Shown one piece after another: positions 32,672 through 41,347 of a stretch of DNA of 64,000 bases. Position numbers and translations under genes: made by a program. Position 1 is the stretch's first letter, and every line of letters starts with the position of its first letter. The notes below the pieces were generated by a model, which saw only the letters and a program-made list of their open reading frames with translations, searched no databases and had not been told where the DNA came from. Source of the stretch: Anaerophilus nitritigenes (GTDB lineage: Bacteria > Bacillota > Clostridia > Peptostreptococcales > Thermotaleaceae); the NCBI RefSeq assembly GCF_004138215.1, contig NZ_RYYS01000020.1, positions 1-64,000 of the forward strand, read 5' to 3'.

Positions 32672-35029
32672 ATGAAACAAAGAAAAGAACTTTCTTATTT
32701 ACAATTAAAAAAAAGTTATAACCCCGAGGATTTTTCTTTTTGCTCTACGGAAGAGTTAGATGTATTAGACGGAATTATAGGACAAAATAGAGCTGAAAAA
32801 GCAATGGAATTTGGACTTCTTGTAAAAAATTCAAAATATAATATATTTGTAACTGGACTTAAAGGAACAGGAAAAAAAAGTTATATTCAAAAAATAGTAA
32901 ATGAAAAAGCAAAGAAAGAGAATATTCCAGATGATTGGTGTTATGTGTATAATTTTTATAATCCCAATCATCCTATTGCAATTCATGTATCTGCTGGAAT
33001 AGGGAGAATATTTTCAGAAGATATGGATGAATTAGTAAAAAATCTTTTAGAAGAAGTTCCAAAGGCTTTTTCTGATGAAGGATACGAATTAGAAAAAGCA
33101 GAAATTGTAAAAAAATATAAGGAAAGTAGAGATATTCTTTTAGATGAATTATCAAAATATTGTTTAGAGAATGGATTTACTATAAAAAATACAACTAAGG
33201 GATTTGCCCTAACACCTACTCAAGATGGAGAAGCAATGAGTGATGATGTTTATGAGAAACTAGATGAAGAAGAGAGAGAGAGAATAGAAAGAAAAGCACA
33301 AGATGTTGAAATGAAGGCTGTAGAATTTTTAAAAAAGATAAAGCAAATTGAAAGTACTACAAAGGAAAAAATTTCACAACTAGATAAAAGTATCGCTATA
33401 AATACAATAAAACCTTATATAGATTATTTAGTCAATAAATATAAGAAGTATGAAGAAATTATGAGCTATTTAGAAGATATACAAGAGGATATGATAGAAA
33501 ACATATATGTTTTTGATAGATCAGAAAGTGAACAAGAAGAAAAGGAAGAAAATTTTTTAAAAAGATATAGAGTGAATTTATTTATTGATAATAGTGAAAA
33601 TGAAGGAGCTCCTGTAGTTGTTGAATACAATCCTACTTATAATAACCTTATTGGAAAGATTGAATATGAAAATGAACAAGGCTCTCTTAGAACAGATTTT
33701 ACAATGATTAGACCAGGAGCTATTCATAAAGCTAATGGAGGATATTTGATTTTACAAGCTAGTGAAGTTTTAATGAATGTAAAATCTTGGGATAGTTTAA
33801 AGAGAATTATACGCACAGGAAAAATTAAGATAGAAAGCTTAAGAAGTCAATTAGGAGTTGTAGATATTGCTTCTTTACAACCACAGACCATTCCTATTTC
33901 TATGAAAGTGATTTTAGTAGGAAACCCATATTTGTATAATATTTTATATGCTTATGATGAAGATTTTGAAAAATTATTTAAAATAAAAGTAGATTTTGAT
34001 TCTGTTATGGATGCGACAATGAGTCGTGCAGAAAAAATGGCAAGATTTTGTAAGTTTTTTTGTACAAAGGAGAATTTAAGACATTTAGATCCTAGTGGAG
34101 TAACAAAAATATTAGAATATAGTCATAAGATTGCTGGAAGTCAGAAAAAATTTACCACCAGATTTAATAAAATTGTGGAATTGTTGATTGAAGCAGATGC
34201 ATGGGCAAAACTAGACAAAAGCTCTTTAATTACAAAAAATCACGTAAAAAAGGCATATAAAGAAAAAATCTATAGGAATAATAAAATAGAAGATAAGCTT
34301 GAAGAAATGTATCATACAGGAAAGATTTTATGTAATTTAAAAGGAAAAGAAATAGGAAAAATATATGGTTTATCAGTTTTGGATCTGGGTGACTCTATAT
34401 GTGGAAAGCCTGCTGCTATAACAGTTACTACATTTTGTGGAAATAAAGGGATCATTAATATTGAAAGAGAAGTAAAAATGAGTGGAAGTATTCATGATAA
34501 GGGAGTAATGATTTTAGAAGGATATTTAAGTGAAAAATTTGCTCAAGAGTATCCTTTGAATTTAACTGCAAAAATTTGCTTTGAGCAAAGCTATAATGGA
34601 ATAGATGGAGATAGTGCTTCTAGTACAGAACTTTATGGAATTTTATCTAGTTTAAGCAAAATTCCTATTTCTCAAGGAATTGCTGTAACGGGATCTGTAA
34701 ATCAAAAGGGTGAAATACAGCCAGTAGGAGGGGTAAGTGAAAAGATAGAGGGTTTCTTTTCTCTATGTAAACATTTTGGTTTAACAGGAGAGCAGGGTGT
34801 AATTATACCTTGTCAAAATATAGATGATTTGGTCTTGTTTGATGAAGTAATAGAAGCAGTCAAAGAAGGAAAATTTCATATTTATCCTATTGCTAATATT
34901 CAAGAAGGAATAGAAATTTTAACAGAAAAATCATTTGATGAAATTTATAAAAGATGTAGAGAAAGATTAAACAAATTTAGAAGTAATATAGAAAATAAGA
35001 GTAAAAAAGCAAGACGAACAAAAAGATAG
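32672..35029 (+). CDS. LonB-like ATP-dependent protease
   Basis: A 785-residue Lon-family protease of the type without the N-terminal LAN domain. An AAA-like ATPase core starts with FVTGLKGTGKKSYIQ (Walker A). A long inserted helical part follows. The C-terminal protease domain has the catalytic Ser in DGDSASSTELYG and Lys in PVGGVSEKIEGF. The family degrades proteins in the cytosol or at the membrane. The architecture matches the Lon-related proteases common in Clostridia rather than classical LonA. GGGGGAAG precedes the ATG. Confidence 0.9.
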   Translation: MKQRKELSYLQLKKSYNPEDFSFCSTEELDVLDGIIGQNRAEKAMEFGLLVKNSKYNIFVTGLKGTGKKSYIQKIVNEKAKKENIPDDWCYVYNFYNPNHPIAIHVSAGIGRIFSEDMDELVKNLLEEVPKAFSDEGYELEKAEIVKKYKESRDILLDELSKYCLENGFTIKNTTKGFALTPTQDGEAMSDDVYEKLDEEERERIERKAQDVEMKAVEFLKKIKQIESTTKEKISQLDKSIAINTIKPYIDYLVNKYKKYEEIMSYLEDIQEDMIENIYVFDRSESEQEEKEENFLKRYRVNLFIDNSENEGAPVVVEYNPTYNNLIGKIEYENEQGSLRTDFTMIRPGAIHKANGGYLILQASEVLMNVKSWDSLKRIIRTGKIKIESLRSQLGVVDIASLQPQTIPISMKVILVGNPYLYNILYAYDEDFEKLFKIKVDFDSVMDATMSRAEKMARFCKFFCTKENLRHLDPSGVTKILEYSHKIAGSQKKFTTRFNKIVELLIEADAWAKLDKSSLITKNHVKKAYKEKIYRNNKIEDKLEEMYHTGKILCNLKGKEIGKIYGLSVLDLGDSICGKPAAITVTTFCGNKGIINIEREVKMSGSIHDKGVMILEGYLSEKFAQEYPLNLTAKICFEQSYNGIDGDSASSTELYGILSSLSKIPISQGIAVTGSVNQKGEIQPVGGVSEKIEGFFSLCKHFGLTGEQGVIIPCQNIDDLVLFDEVIEAVKEGKFHIYPIANIQEGIEILTEKSFDEIYKRCRERLNKFRSNIENKSKKARRTKR

Positions 35030-35055
35030 AAACTCTATTGAGTTTCTATCTTTTT
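35020..35055. terminator. Bidirectional terminator
   Basis: A 16-bp stem (35020-35035 with 35040-35055) with a 4-base loop. It overlaps the stop codon of both convergent genes. Confidence 0.9.
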
Positions 35056-35667
35056 GTTATCTTTTAAAGCAATGGATAGATCAATATGGGAATTCTTTAT
35101 ACCGTTTAAAAGTGCATCATATAGATCCGTAAGCTGTATTTGTCTTGCAAAAGTATCTTTCATAAAAAATTTACTAACCAAAATTTGATGAACACTTCCT
35201 ATAAAGATTAATGCAGAAAGATAAGGATCTATATCTCTAAAAAGATTTTGATGAATCCCCTCTTTGATAATACTTGCAATAAATTGTACTTTAGCTTCTC
35301 TTTGTCTTTGCATTATTTTTTTTATTTCAATACCAATGTGCTGAGATTCTTGTATAAATATATGTGCCAAATCTCCATATTGTTTAATACATTCTTCTTC
35401 AAGAACAATATAGATTTTTAATTTGTCAATAACAGATTCTTCATTCTTCATAGATTCTACAAGTTGATGAAAATATACATCCGTATAGTATTGAATCATT
35501 TTCAAAAATAAATCTTGTTTACTTTTAAAATATTCATAAAGGGTTCCTTTACCAATACCTGCTTTAGAGGCTATCTCGCTTACCTTTGCTTTATGAAATC
35601 CATCTTTACAAAAAATTTTCATGGCTGCTTGAATAATTATTGTTTGTTTTTCATTTATATTTAGCAT
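35035..35667 (-). CDS. TetR-family transcriptional regulator
   Basis: A 210-residue repressor. The N-terminal TetR DNA-binding domain reads QAAMKIFCKDGFHKAKVSEIASKAGIGKGTLYEYFKSKQDLF; the rest is a helical ligand-binding and dimer region. The gene is last of the efflux operon (membrane fusion protein, pump, regulator). A TetR-type operator at 39954-39967 precedes the operon, so it likely represses its own operon until an inducer binds. Start chosen as the second ATG (35667), six bases after GGAGG; an adjacent ATG at 35670 is alternative. Confidence 0.9.
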   Translation of the reverse strand: MLNINEKQTIIIQAAMKIFCKDGFHKAKVSEIASKAGIGKGTLYEYFKSKQDLFLKMIQYYTDVYFHQLVESMKNEESVIDKLKIYIVLEEECIKQYGDLAHIFIQESQHIGIEIKKIMQRQREAKVQFIASIIKEGIHQNLFRDIDPYLSALIFIGSVHQILVSKFFMKDTFARQIQLTDLYDALLNGIKNSHIDLSIALKDNKKIETQ

Positions 35668-35690
35668 CATAAACCTCCAATGTTATAATA

Positions 35691-38600
35691 CTAATGACTT
35701 TCTTGAATAGGTTCTTTTTTTCTTTTAAATTTAGATTTTATTTTTGATGATAAATCATCAAAAATAGTATACACAACAGGAATAAAAGATAAAGTAAGAA
35801 CCGTAGATAAAGTAAGTCCACCCACTACAACAGTAGCCATTGGAGCTTGTGTTGCTGCTCCTTCTCCCAATCCTAATGCTAAGGGCAAAAGCCCTAATAC
35901 AGTAGTTAAAGTAGTCATTAAGATAGGTCTAAATCTAGTAGATGCAGCTTCTTTAATAGCTTCTTTTCGATTCAGACCATTGCTTCTTAATTGATTGATA
36001 TAATCTACTAAGACAATAGCATTATTTACTACAATTCCAGCTAACATGATAATTCCTATAAAGGCTGGAACAGATAAAGCTCTATTTGTTAAGAAAAGAC
36101 CTATAAATCCTCCTGATAAAGCAAAGGGTACAGAAAGCATAACAGTAAAAGGATGTAGTAAAGATTCAAATTGAGATGCCAAAATCATATATACAATGAT
36201 GATAGATAAAGCGAATGCTTTAACAAGGCTTGAAAATGCGTTCATCATCTCTTCTTGTTGGCCTGTAAAATTGTATCCATATCCCGATGGAAGAGGATAT
36301 TCATCGATCTTTCTTTTTATATCATCTGTTACAGATTTTAAATCTCTTCCATTTAAATTAGAAGAAACAGTAACAGTTCTTATTTGATCAATTCTTGAAA
36401 TTTGAGTAGGAGAATTTCCGTACTCTATTGTAGCTACCTGTCCCATAGGCACCATTCCTGTAGATGTTTTGATTAAAATGTGTTTCATATTTTCAACAGA
36501 TGATTTTACTTGATCATCTAAGGAAATTTTTACATCGATTTCATCACCAGAAATTTTCAAAGTAGTAGCTTTTGTTCCATCTACTGAGGATTTTAAACCA
36601 TTAGCCAAATCATCAGTAGTAATACCATAAAAGGAAGCTATTTTTCTATTTAAGGTAATTTTTGCTTCAGGAGCTCCTTCCTCTGTATCTAAAGATACAT
36701 CAGCAGTTCCAGAAACAGATTTTGTAATTTCTTTAAAATCTTCACCAATAGATTTTAAAATATCTATATCAGCTCCTTTGATTTGGATGGCTATAGCAGA
36801 ACTGTCTCCTCCTCCGCCTCCTGACATAGAAGAAGATTCATTTACGGTAATATGTGCACCAGCGATGATTTGTACTTTTTCTCTCACTTCATTTACTATT
36901 TCCTCTGTAGATCTTTTTCTATCTTTTTGATTTATCAGTACACAATTTACAGTAGATGTATTAGAAGCTGAGGTTGAAAAGCCTTCTTTAGAAGAAACAG
37001 TTGTAAATATTTTTTCTTTTTCAGGAATATCTGTTATCATTTTTTCTACTTCTGCAACGATTTCATTTGTATCTTCAAGACTAGTTCCAAATGGAACTTC
37101 AATATTTACAGTAAAAGATCCTTCATCTTCCTTTGGAAAAAATTCTCCTCCTACTAACCCAATTAAACCAAGAGAAGAAATAAATATGAATAATCCTATA
37201 AAGATAGTAGTTTTTCTATGGCCTAAAGAAAAGTCTAATATTCTTTGATAGAAGTTACCTAATTTATCAATCAAATAGGAGAATATATCAAGGAATTTTC
37301 CAATAGAAAATCCTGTATGTTTTCTAGATTTTACTTCTCCTACTTTTAATATTTTTGAAGAAAGCATAGGTACAATAGTTAAAGAAATTACTAAAGATGC
37401 AAGTAATGAAAATGTTACAGTAAAAGACAATTGCTTAAATACAATAGCAGTAAATCCTTCTACAAATACAATAGGTAAAAATACTGCAATGGTAGTCATA
37501 GTAGAAGCAAATACTGCCATACCTACTTCTTTTGCACCCAATATAGCAGCTTCTTGAATGTCTATTCCTTTTTCTTCTCGTAAACGATAAATGTTTTCTA
37601 AAACAACAATGGAGTTGTCTACAAGCATTCCTACTCCTAGGGCTAATCCTCCTAAAGAAATAAGGTTTATGGTAAGTTTACCAAAATACATAAGAGCAAA
37701 GGTTGAAACAATAGATACAGGAATTGCAATCCCTACAATGAAAGTAGAGCGTATATTTCTTAAGAAAAGATAGAGAATAACAACAGCTAAAACTCCTCCA
37801 AATAAAGCGTTTTTAGTAACATTATCAATGGAATTATTGATAAATTCTGATTGATCTACTCCTACTGTAATATCAATTTGAGAATAGTCTTTTTTTACAA
37901 TTTCCATTTCTTCTAGTATTTTTTTAGCTACAGTTACAGTATTTGCTATAGACTGTTTTTTTATGGAGATTCCTATTGAATTTTTATTATTTACTCTAAT
38001 TAAACTTTCTTTTTCTTTGTAATCCAAGCTAACGCTAGAAATGTCTGAAAGTTTAATGATATCTCCATTTTTTAAAATGATAGGAATATTTTTAATATCA
38101 TCTATAGATTTAAATTCTCCTGTAGTTCTTATCAAAAGTTCTTTTGAACCATTTTTAACTTTTCCTCCAGGAAGATTCATATTTTCAGATCTTAATATAT
38201 TTTGAATTTGAGACAATGAAAGTTCATATCCAGATAATTTTTCTTGATTGATTTTAATTTTCACTTCTTGTTCATTTCCTCCATAAGTGTCTACAGAAGC
38301 TACTCCATCAATTCTTTCAAATCTAGATACAATCTCATCCTCTACTAAGGTTTGGAGTTTACCTTCTTCTAAATCAGAAGAAATTCCTAATTGTATAATT
38401 GCTTGAGCATTAGGGTCAATTTTTAATACCATTGGAGTAGAAGCATCATCTGGAAGCATTTTTTTGATTAAATCAACCTTTTCTCGCATTTCAAGAGAGG
38501 CCATATCCATATTTGCACTAGATTCAAATTCAGCAACTACAATAGAACTTCCTTCTCTAGAATAAGAATAAATCTTTTTAAGCTTGCTTACAGTTGCTAC

Positions 38601-38810
38601 AGATTGTTCTATAGGTTTTGTAATTAATGTTTCAATTTCCTCAGGAGCTGCTCCGCTATAGTTTACAGATACGATAGCTACAGGAATTTCCATTTCAGGA
38701 TAAAGATCGATAGGAATTAAGGTAAGAGAAACAATACCCAATAATACAGCAATAAGCATGAACATGAGGGTGGTGACAGGTCTTTTTACAGATGTTTTTG
38801 ATATATTCAT
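35691..38810 (-). CDS. RND-family efflux pump (AcrB/SwrC type)
   Basis: Proton-driven transporter of 1039 residues with 12 membrane helices and two large outside loops. The start is SKTSVKRPVTTLMFMLIAVLLGIVSL. The core includes LGVGMLVDNSIVVLENIYR (charged residues of the proton path) and later AFIGIIMLAGIVVNNAIVLVDYIN. Gram-positive relatives such as SwrC export lipopeptides or fatty acids; the substrate here is unknown and no outer-membrane channel is expected. AGGAGTTGATTAT precedes the ATG. It lies 11 bases after the membrane fusion protein gene. Confidence 0.94.
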   Translation of the reverse strand: MNISKTSVKRPVTTLMFMLIAVLLGIVSLTLIPIDLYPEMEIPVAIVSVNYSGAAPEEIETLITKPIEQSVATVSKLKKIYSYSREGSSIVVAEFESSANMDMASLEMREKVDLIKKMLPDDASTPMVLKIDPNAQAIIQLGISSDLEEGKLQTLVEDEIVSRFERIDGVASVDTYGGNEQEVKIKINQEKLSGYELSLSQIQNILRSENMNLPGGKVKNGSKELLIRTTGEFKSIDDIKNIPIILKNGDIIKLSDISSVSLDYKEKESLIRVNNKNSIGISIKKQSIANTVTVAKKILEEMEIVKKDYSQIDITVGVDQSEFINNSIDNVTKNALFGGVLAVVILYLFLRNIRSTFIVGIAIPVSIVSTFALMYFGKLTINLISLGGLALGVGMLVDNSIVVLENIYRLREEKGIDIQEAAILGAKEVGMAVFASTMTTIAVFLPIVFVEGFTAIVFKQLSFTVTFSLLASLVISLTIVPMLSSKILKVGEVKSRKHTGFSIGKFLDIFSYLIDKLGNFYQRILDFSLGHRKTTIFIGLFIFISSLGLIGLVGGEFFPKEDEGSFTVNIEVPFGTSLEDTNEIVAEVEKMITDIPEKEKIFTTVSSKEGFSTSASNTSTVNCVLINQKDRKRSTEEIVNEVREKVQIIAGAHITVNESSSMSGGGGGDSSAIAIQIKGADIDILKSIGEDFKEITKSVSGTADVSLDTEEGAPEAKITLNRKIASFYGITTDDLANGLKSSVDGTKATTLKISGDEIDVKISLDDQVKSSVENMKHILIKTSTGMVPMGQVATIEYGNSPTQISRIDQIRTVTVSSNLNGRDLKSVTDDIKRKIDEYPLPSGYGYNFTGQQEEMMNAFSSLVKAFALSIIIVYMILASQFESLLHPFTVMLSVPFALSGGFIGLFLTNRALSVPAFIGIIMLAGIVVNNAIVLVDYINQLRSNGLNRKEAIKEAASTRFRPILMTTLTTVLGLLPLALGLGEGAATQAPMATVVVGGLTLSTVLTLSFIPVVYTIFDDLSSKIKSKFKRKKEPIQESH

Positions 38811-38821
38811 ATAATCAACTC

Positions 38822-39937
38822 CTATTTTTTGATTTTTACTTTACTACCCTCATCTAAATAATTTTGACCTTTTGTTACAATTACGTCTCCTTCATTTAAT
38901 CCTTTTATGATTTCTACTTCTTTTCCATTATCTAATCCTAAAGATACTTCTTTAGATTTTGATGTATTTTTATTTACTACAAAGACTACCTGTTTTCCTT
39001 CTTTTGTAATGACGGCATCAGATGGAATTGCAATAATATTATCTTTTTTCTCAGAAACAATATGAATTTCTGCAAACATACCAGCTTTAATTAGAGCATC
39101 TTTATTTTCTAAAGAAATTTTTAATGGATAAGTCAGTTCATTTTTATTTGGGGCAGGGGATAGAGCTGATATTTTTCCACTGAAAGGTTTTTCGCTTGCA
39201 GATTTTATAAATATATCTACGGAATCTCCTAAATGAACTTTGTTAATCATATTTTCTGATATATTTGTTTCAATCGTAACCGTATTGATATTTGCAATAG
39301 TAAGAGCAGGGGAACCTACAGATGCCATTTCTCCCTCGTTAATATCTACAGAAGTAATAAACCCTGATATAGGAGCCGTAATGCTACAATCTACAAGCCG
39401 AGAATTTGCAGTATCTAAAGCTACTTTTGCTTGATCGATTTGTGCTTTTATTACTTGCAGATTTGTATCAGAGGATGAAAGCTCAGCTTGTTCATATTGT
39501 TGTAAAGATATTGCACCCTCTTCATATAAATTTTTTGTTCTTTCAAAATTTTTCTTTGCTAGATCTATTTGCTCCTGGGTATGAGCTAAATTTGCTAAAG
39601 CTACTTTATAGGCAGATTCTGCCTGCTTTATAGAATTGATTACATCTTCTTTATCTAATTCAAATAAAACATCTCCTCTTTGAACTTTATTACCAATTTC
39701 AACATATACTTTGGTTACTTTCCCAGGAATCTTTGGAGTAATACTTGATTCTTCGATAGGTTTTATTTTTCCTGATAAAGTTGTTTTTAAAACAATTGAT
39801 TTTTTTTGTGCATTAAATGTTTTTACTGTAACTAGTTTTTCTTCTTTTGCAGCAACAGGTTCTTTTTTTGTGCACCCAGTAAAAAATAATGTGATGCAAA
39901 GAATTGCTGAGATTAATAAAGTAATTTTTTTGTTCAT
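38822..39937 (-). CDS. RND membrane fusion lipoprotein
   Basis: HlyD-type periplasmic-adaptor-like protein of 371 residues. The leader ITLLISAILCITLFFTGC ends at a lipobox (Cys22). It has the lipoyl hairpin (SSITPKIPGKVTKVYVEIGNKVQRGDVLFELDK), a coiled-coil hairpin (SAYKVALANLAHTQEQIDLAKK...), a second lipoyl half (ISGFITSVDINEGEMASVGSPALTIAN) and a beta-barrel part. It partners the pump in the next gene. GGAGGGATAAG precedes the ATG, and the TetR-type operator lies immediately upstream. Confidence 0.93.
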   Translation of the reverse strand: MNKKITLLISAILCITLFFTGCTKKEPVAAKEEKLVTVKTFNAQKKSIVLKTTLSGKIKPIEESSITPKIPGKVTKVYVEIGNKVQRGDVLFELDKEDVINSIKQAESAYKVALANLAHTQEQIDLAKKNFERTKNLYEEGAISLQQYEQAELSSSDTNLQVIKAQIDQAKVALDTANSRLVDCSITAPISGFITSVDINEGEMASVGSPALTIANINTVTIETNISENMINKVHLGDSVDIFIKSASEKPFSGKISALSPAPNKNELTYPLKISLENKDALIKAGMFAEIHIVSEKKDNIIAIPSDAVITKEGKQVVFVVNKNTSKSKEVSLGLDNGKEVEIIKGLNEGDVIVTKGQNYLDEGSKVKIKK

Positions 39938-39953
39938 CTTATCCCTCCAGAAC

Positions 39954-39967
39954 TGACCAGTCGGTCA
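39954..39967 (-). promoter_or_regulatory. TetR-type operator for the efflux operon
   Basis: TGACCAGTCGGTCA has 5-bp inverted arms (TGACC/GGTCA), the usual half-sites of AcrR/TetR regulators. It sits just upstream of the ribosome binding site of the first operon gene, where a bound repressor would block transcription. The TetR-type gene is the third gene of the same operon. Confidence 0.75.
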
Positions 39968-40103
39968 AAATATTTCAAGTTTAATTGTATCTACATAAAA
40001 TATAGAAGTCAAGGAAAAAATATAAATATTTGGGTATATACAATATAAAAGATTTTGTATTTTAATGTATAATAGAGATAGTATTTTAAAAAGAGGTGAT
40101 CCT

Positions 40104-40385
40104 ATGATTATAGGTGCTTGTAGTGTAGAATTATTGATGTATGAACCCAACTCCCTAAAAGAAAAAAGACACATTATAAAAAGTTTAATAGGAAGAATAC
40201 AATCAAGGTTTAATGTATCAGTGGCAGAAGTAGGTGATAATGAAAAATGGAAAAGTGCAGTGATTGGATTTGCTTGTGTGACGAATACTACAAAACATGC
40301 CAATCAAATGATTAATAATATTATAAAGTTTATAGAAGGAGATAGCAGGGTAGAGATTGTAAAGTGGGACATAGAAATTTTATAA
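40104..40385 (+). CDS. DUF503 protein (YlxP-like)
   Basis: A 93-residue protein of the DUF503 family. It has the pattern IGACSVELLMYEPNSLKEKRHIIKSLIGRIQSRFNVSVAEVGDNEKWKSAVIGFACV. The related YlxP of B. subtilis is encoded near ribosome-maturation genes. The ATG at 40104 with AAGAGGTGATCCT upstream is favoured over upstream frames. It is 20 bases before endonuclease III and may be co-transcribed. Confidence 0.88.
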   Translation: MIIGACSVELLMYEPNSLKEKRHIIKSLIGRIQSRFNVSVAEVGDNEKWKSAVIGFACVTNTTKHANQMINNIIKFIEGDSRVEIVKWDIEIL

Positions 40386-40405
40386 AAAGAGAGGAAGAAA
40401 ACTTT

Positions 40406-41056
40406 ATGAAAAAAAAATCTCTTACCAAAAAAGAAATAAATATTGTATTAGATAAATTGTATCAAATGTATCCAGAAGCTGTCTGTGAACTAGTATTTAA
40501 AAGCCCATTCGAACTTTTGATTTCTACTATATTATCTGCTCAATGCACAGATATAAGAGTGAATAAAATTACAAAAGAATTGTATAAAGAATATAATACA
40601 CCACAAGCTTTTATAAGATTAACAGAGGAAGAGTTAGGAGAGAAGATTAGAAGCTGTGGATTTTATAGAATGAAATCAAAGAATATATTAGCTACTTGTA
40701 GAATTTTGATAGAAGAATATAATGAAGAAGTTCCATCAAATAGAGAAGAGCTTATGAAACTTCCTGGAGTAGGCAGAAAAACTGCAAACGTTGTGATGAG
40801 CAATGCTTTTTCAAAGCCTGCTATTGCAGTAGATACCCATGTGTTTAGAGTGTCTAATAGAATTGGGCTTGCAAGTAGTGATAATGTAGAGGAAACAGAA
40901 CAGCAGCTTATGAAAAATATAGAAAAAGAGAAATGGTCCGATGCACATCACTGGATCATTTATCATGGAAGAAGAGTCTGTAAAGCAAGAAAGCCTTTAT
41001 GTGAGGAATGTCTTCTTTGGGAGGAATGTTTATATTATAAAGGGATGAAGAGATGA
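40406..41056 (+). CDS. nth: Endonuclease III
   Basis: DNA glycosylase/AP lyase of 216 residues for oxidised pyrimidines. The helix-hairpin-helix LPGVGRKTANVVMSNAF supplies the catalytic Lys in GRKT, and VDTHVFRVSNRIGL the catalytic Asp. The 4Fe-4S cluster ligands follow in CKARKPLCEECLLWEEC. GAGGAAGAAAAC precedes the ATG at 40406. The stop overlaps the start of a tiny membrane protein (ATGA). Confidence 0.95.
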   Translation: MKKKSLTKKEINIVLDKLYQMYPEAVCELVFKSPFELLISTILSAQCTDIRVNKITKELYKEYNTPQAFIRLTEEELGEKIRSCGFYRMKSKNILATCRILIEEYNEEVPSNREELMKLPGVGRKTANVVMSNAFSKPAIAVDTHVFRVSNRIGLASSDNVEETEQQLMKNIEKEKWSDAHHWIIYHGRRVCKARKPLCEECLLWEECLYYKGMKR

Positions 41057-41190
41057 AAGGAATTCATATATGGGATATACAGTGGGATATGTTTATGGCA
41101 TTATGTGGAGCTGTCATTTCTTTAGTAGTTCTTAACAAAGTACATGATCGTATTTTAAAGAAAAACAAAAATCGTACTTTAAGACTATAG
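41053..41190 (+). CDS. Small membrane protein coupled to nth, 45 residues
   Basis: A short frame overlaps the nth stop as ATGA and encodes a protein starting MKGIHIWDIQWDMFMALCGA, with one hydrophobic helix (MFMALCGAVISLVVL) and a positive tail. The GGGATGAAG upstream can serve as a ribosome binding site. It ends just before a strong terminator, so it is the last gene of the transcript. No family is recognised. Confidence 0.6.
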   Translation: MKGIHIWDIQWDMFMALCGAVISLVVLNKVHDRILKKNKNRTLRL

Positions 41191-41206
41191 ACTTTAATCT
41201 ATAAGT

Positions 41207-41247
41207 AAAATATCCTTTAGAAAATACTATTCTAAAGGATATTTTTT
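41207..41247 (+). terminator. Terminator after nth and small membrane gene
   Basis: A 16-bp stem (41207-41222 with 41230-41245) ending in a T run. Confidence 0.9.
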
Positions 41248-41347
41248 AGATAATAAGAGTAAAAAGGAAAAAAGGAAATTGTAAAATCATGAAGAATATA
41301 ATAAAATTAAGTAAAAAGAAGGTTTAAAGTTGAAAGAGGTGCAAGCT

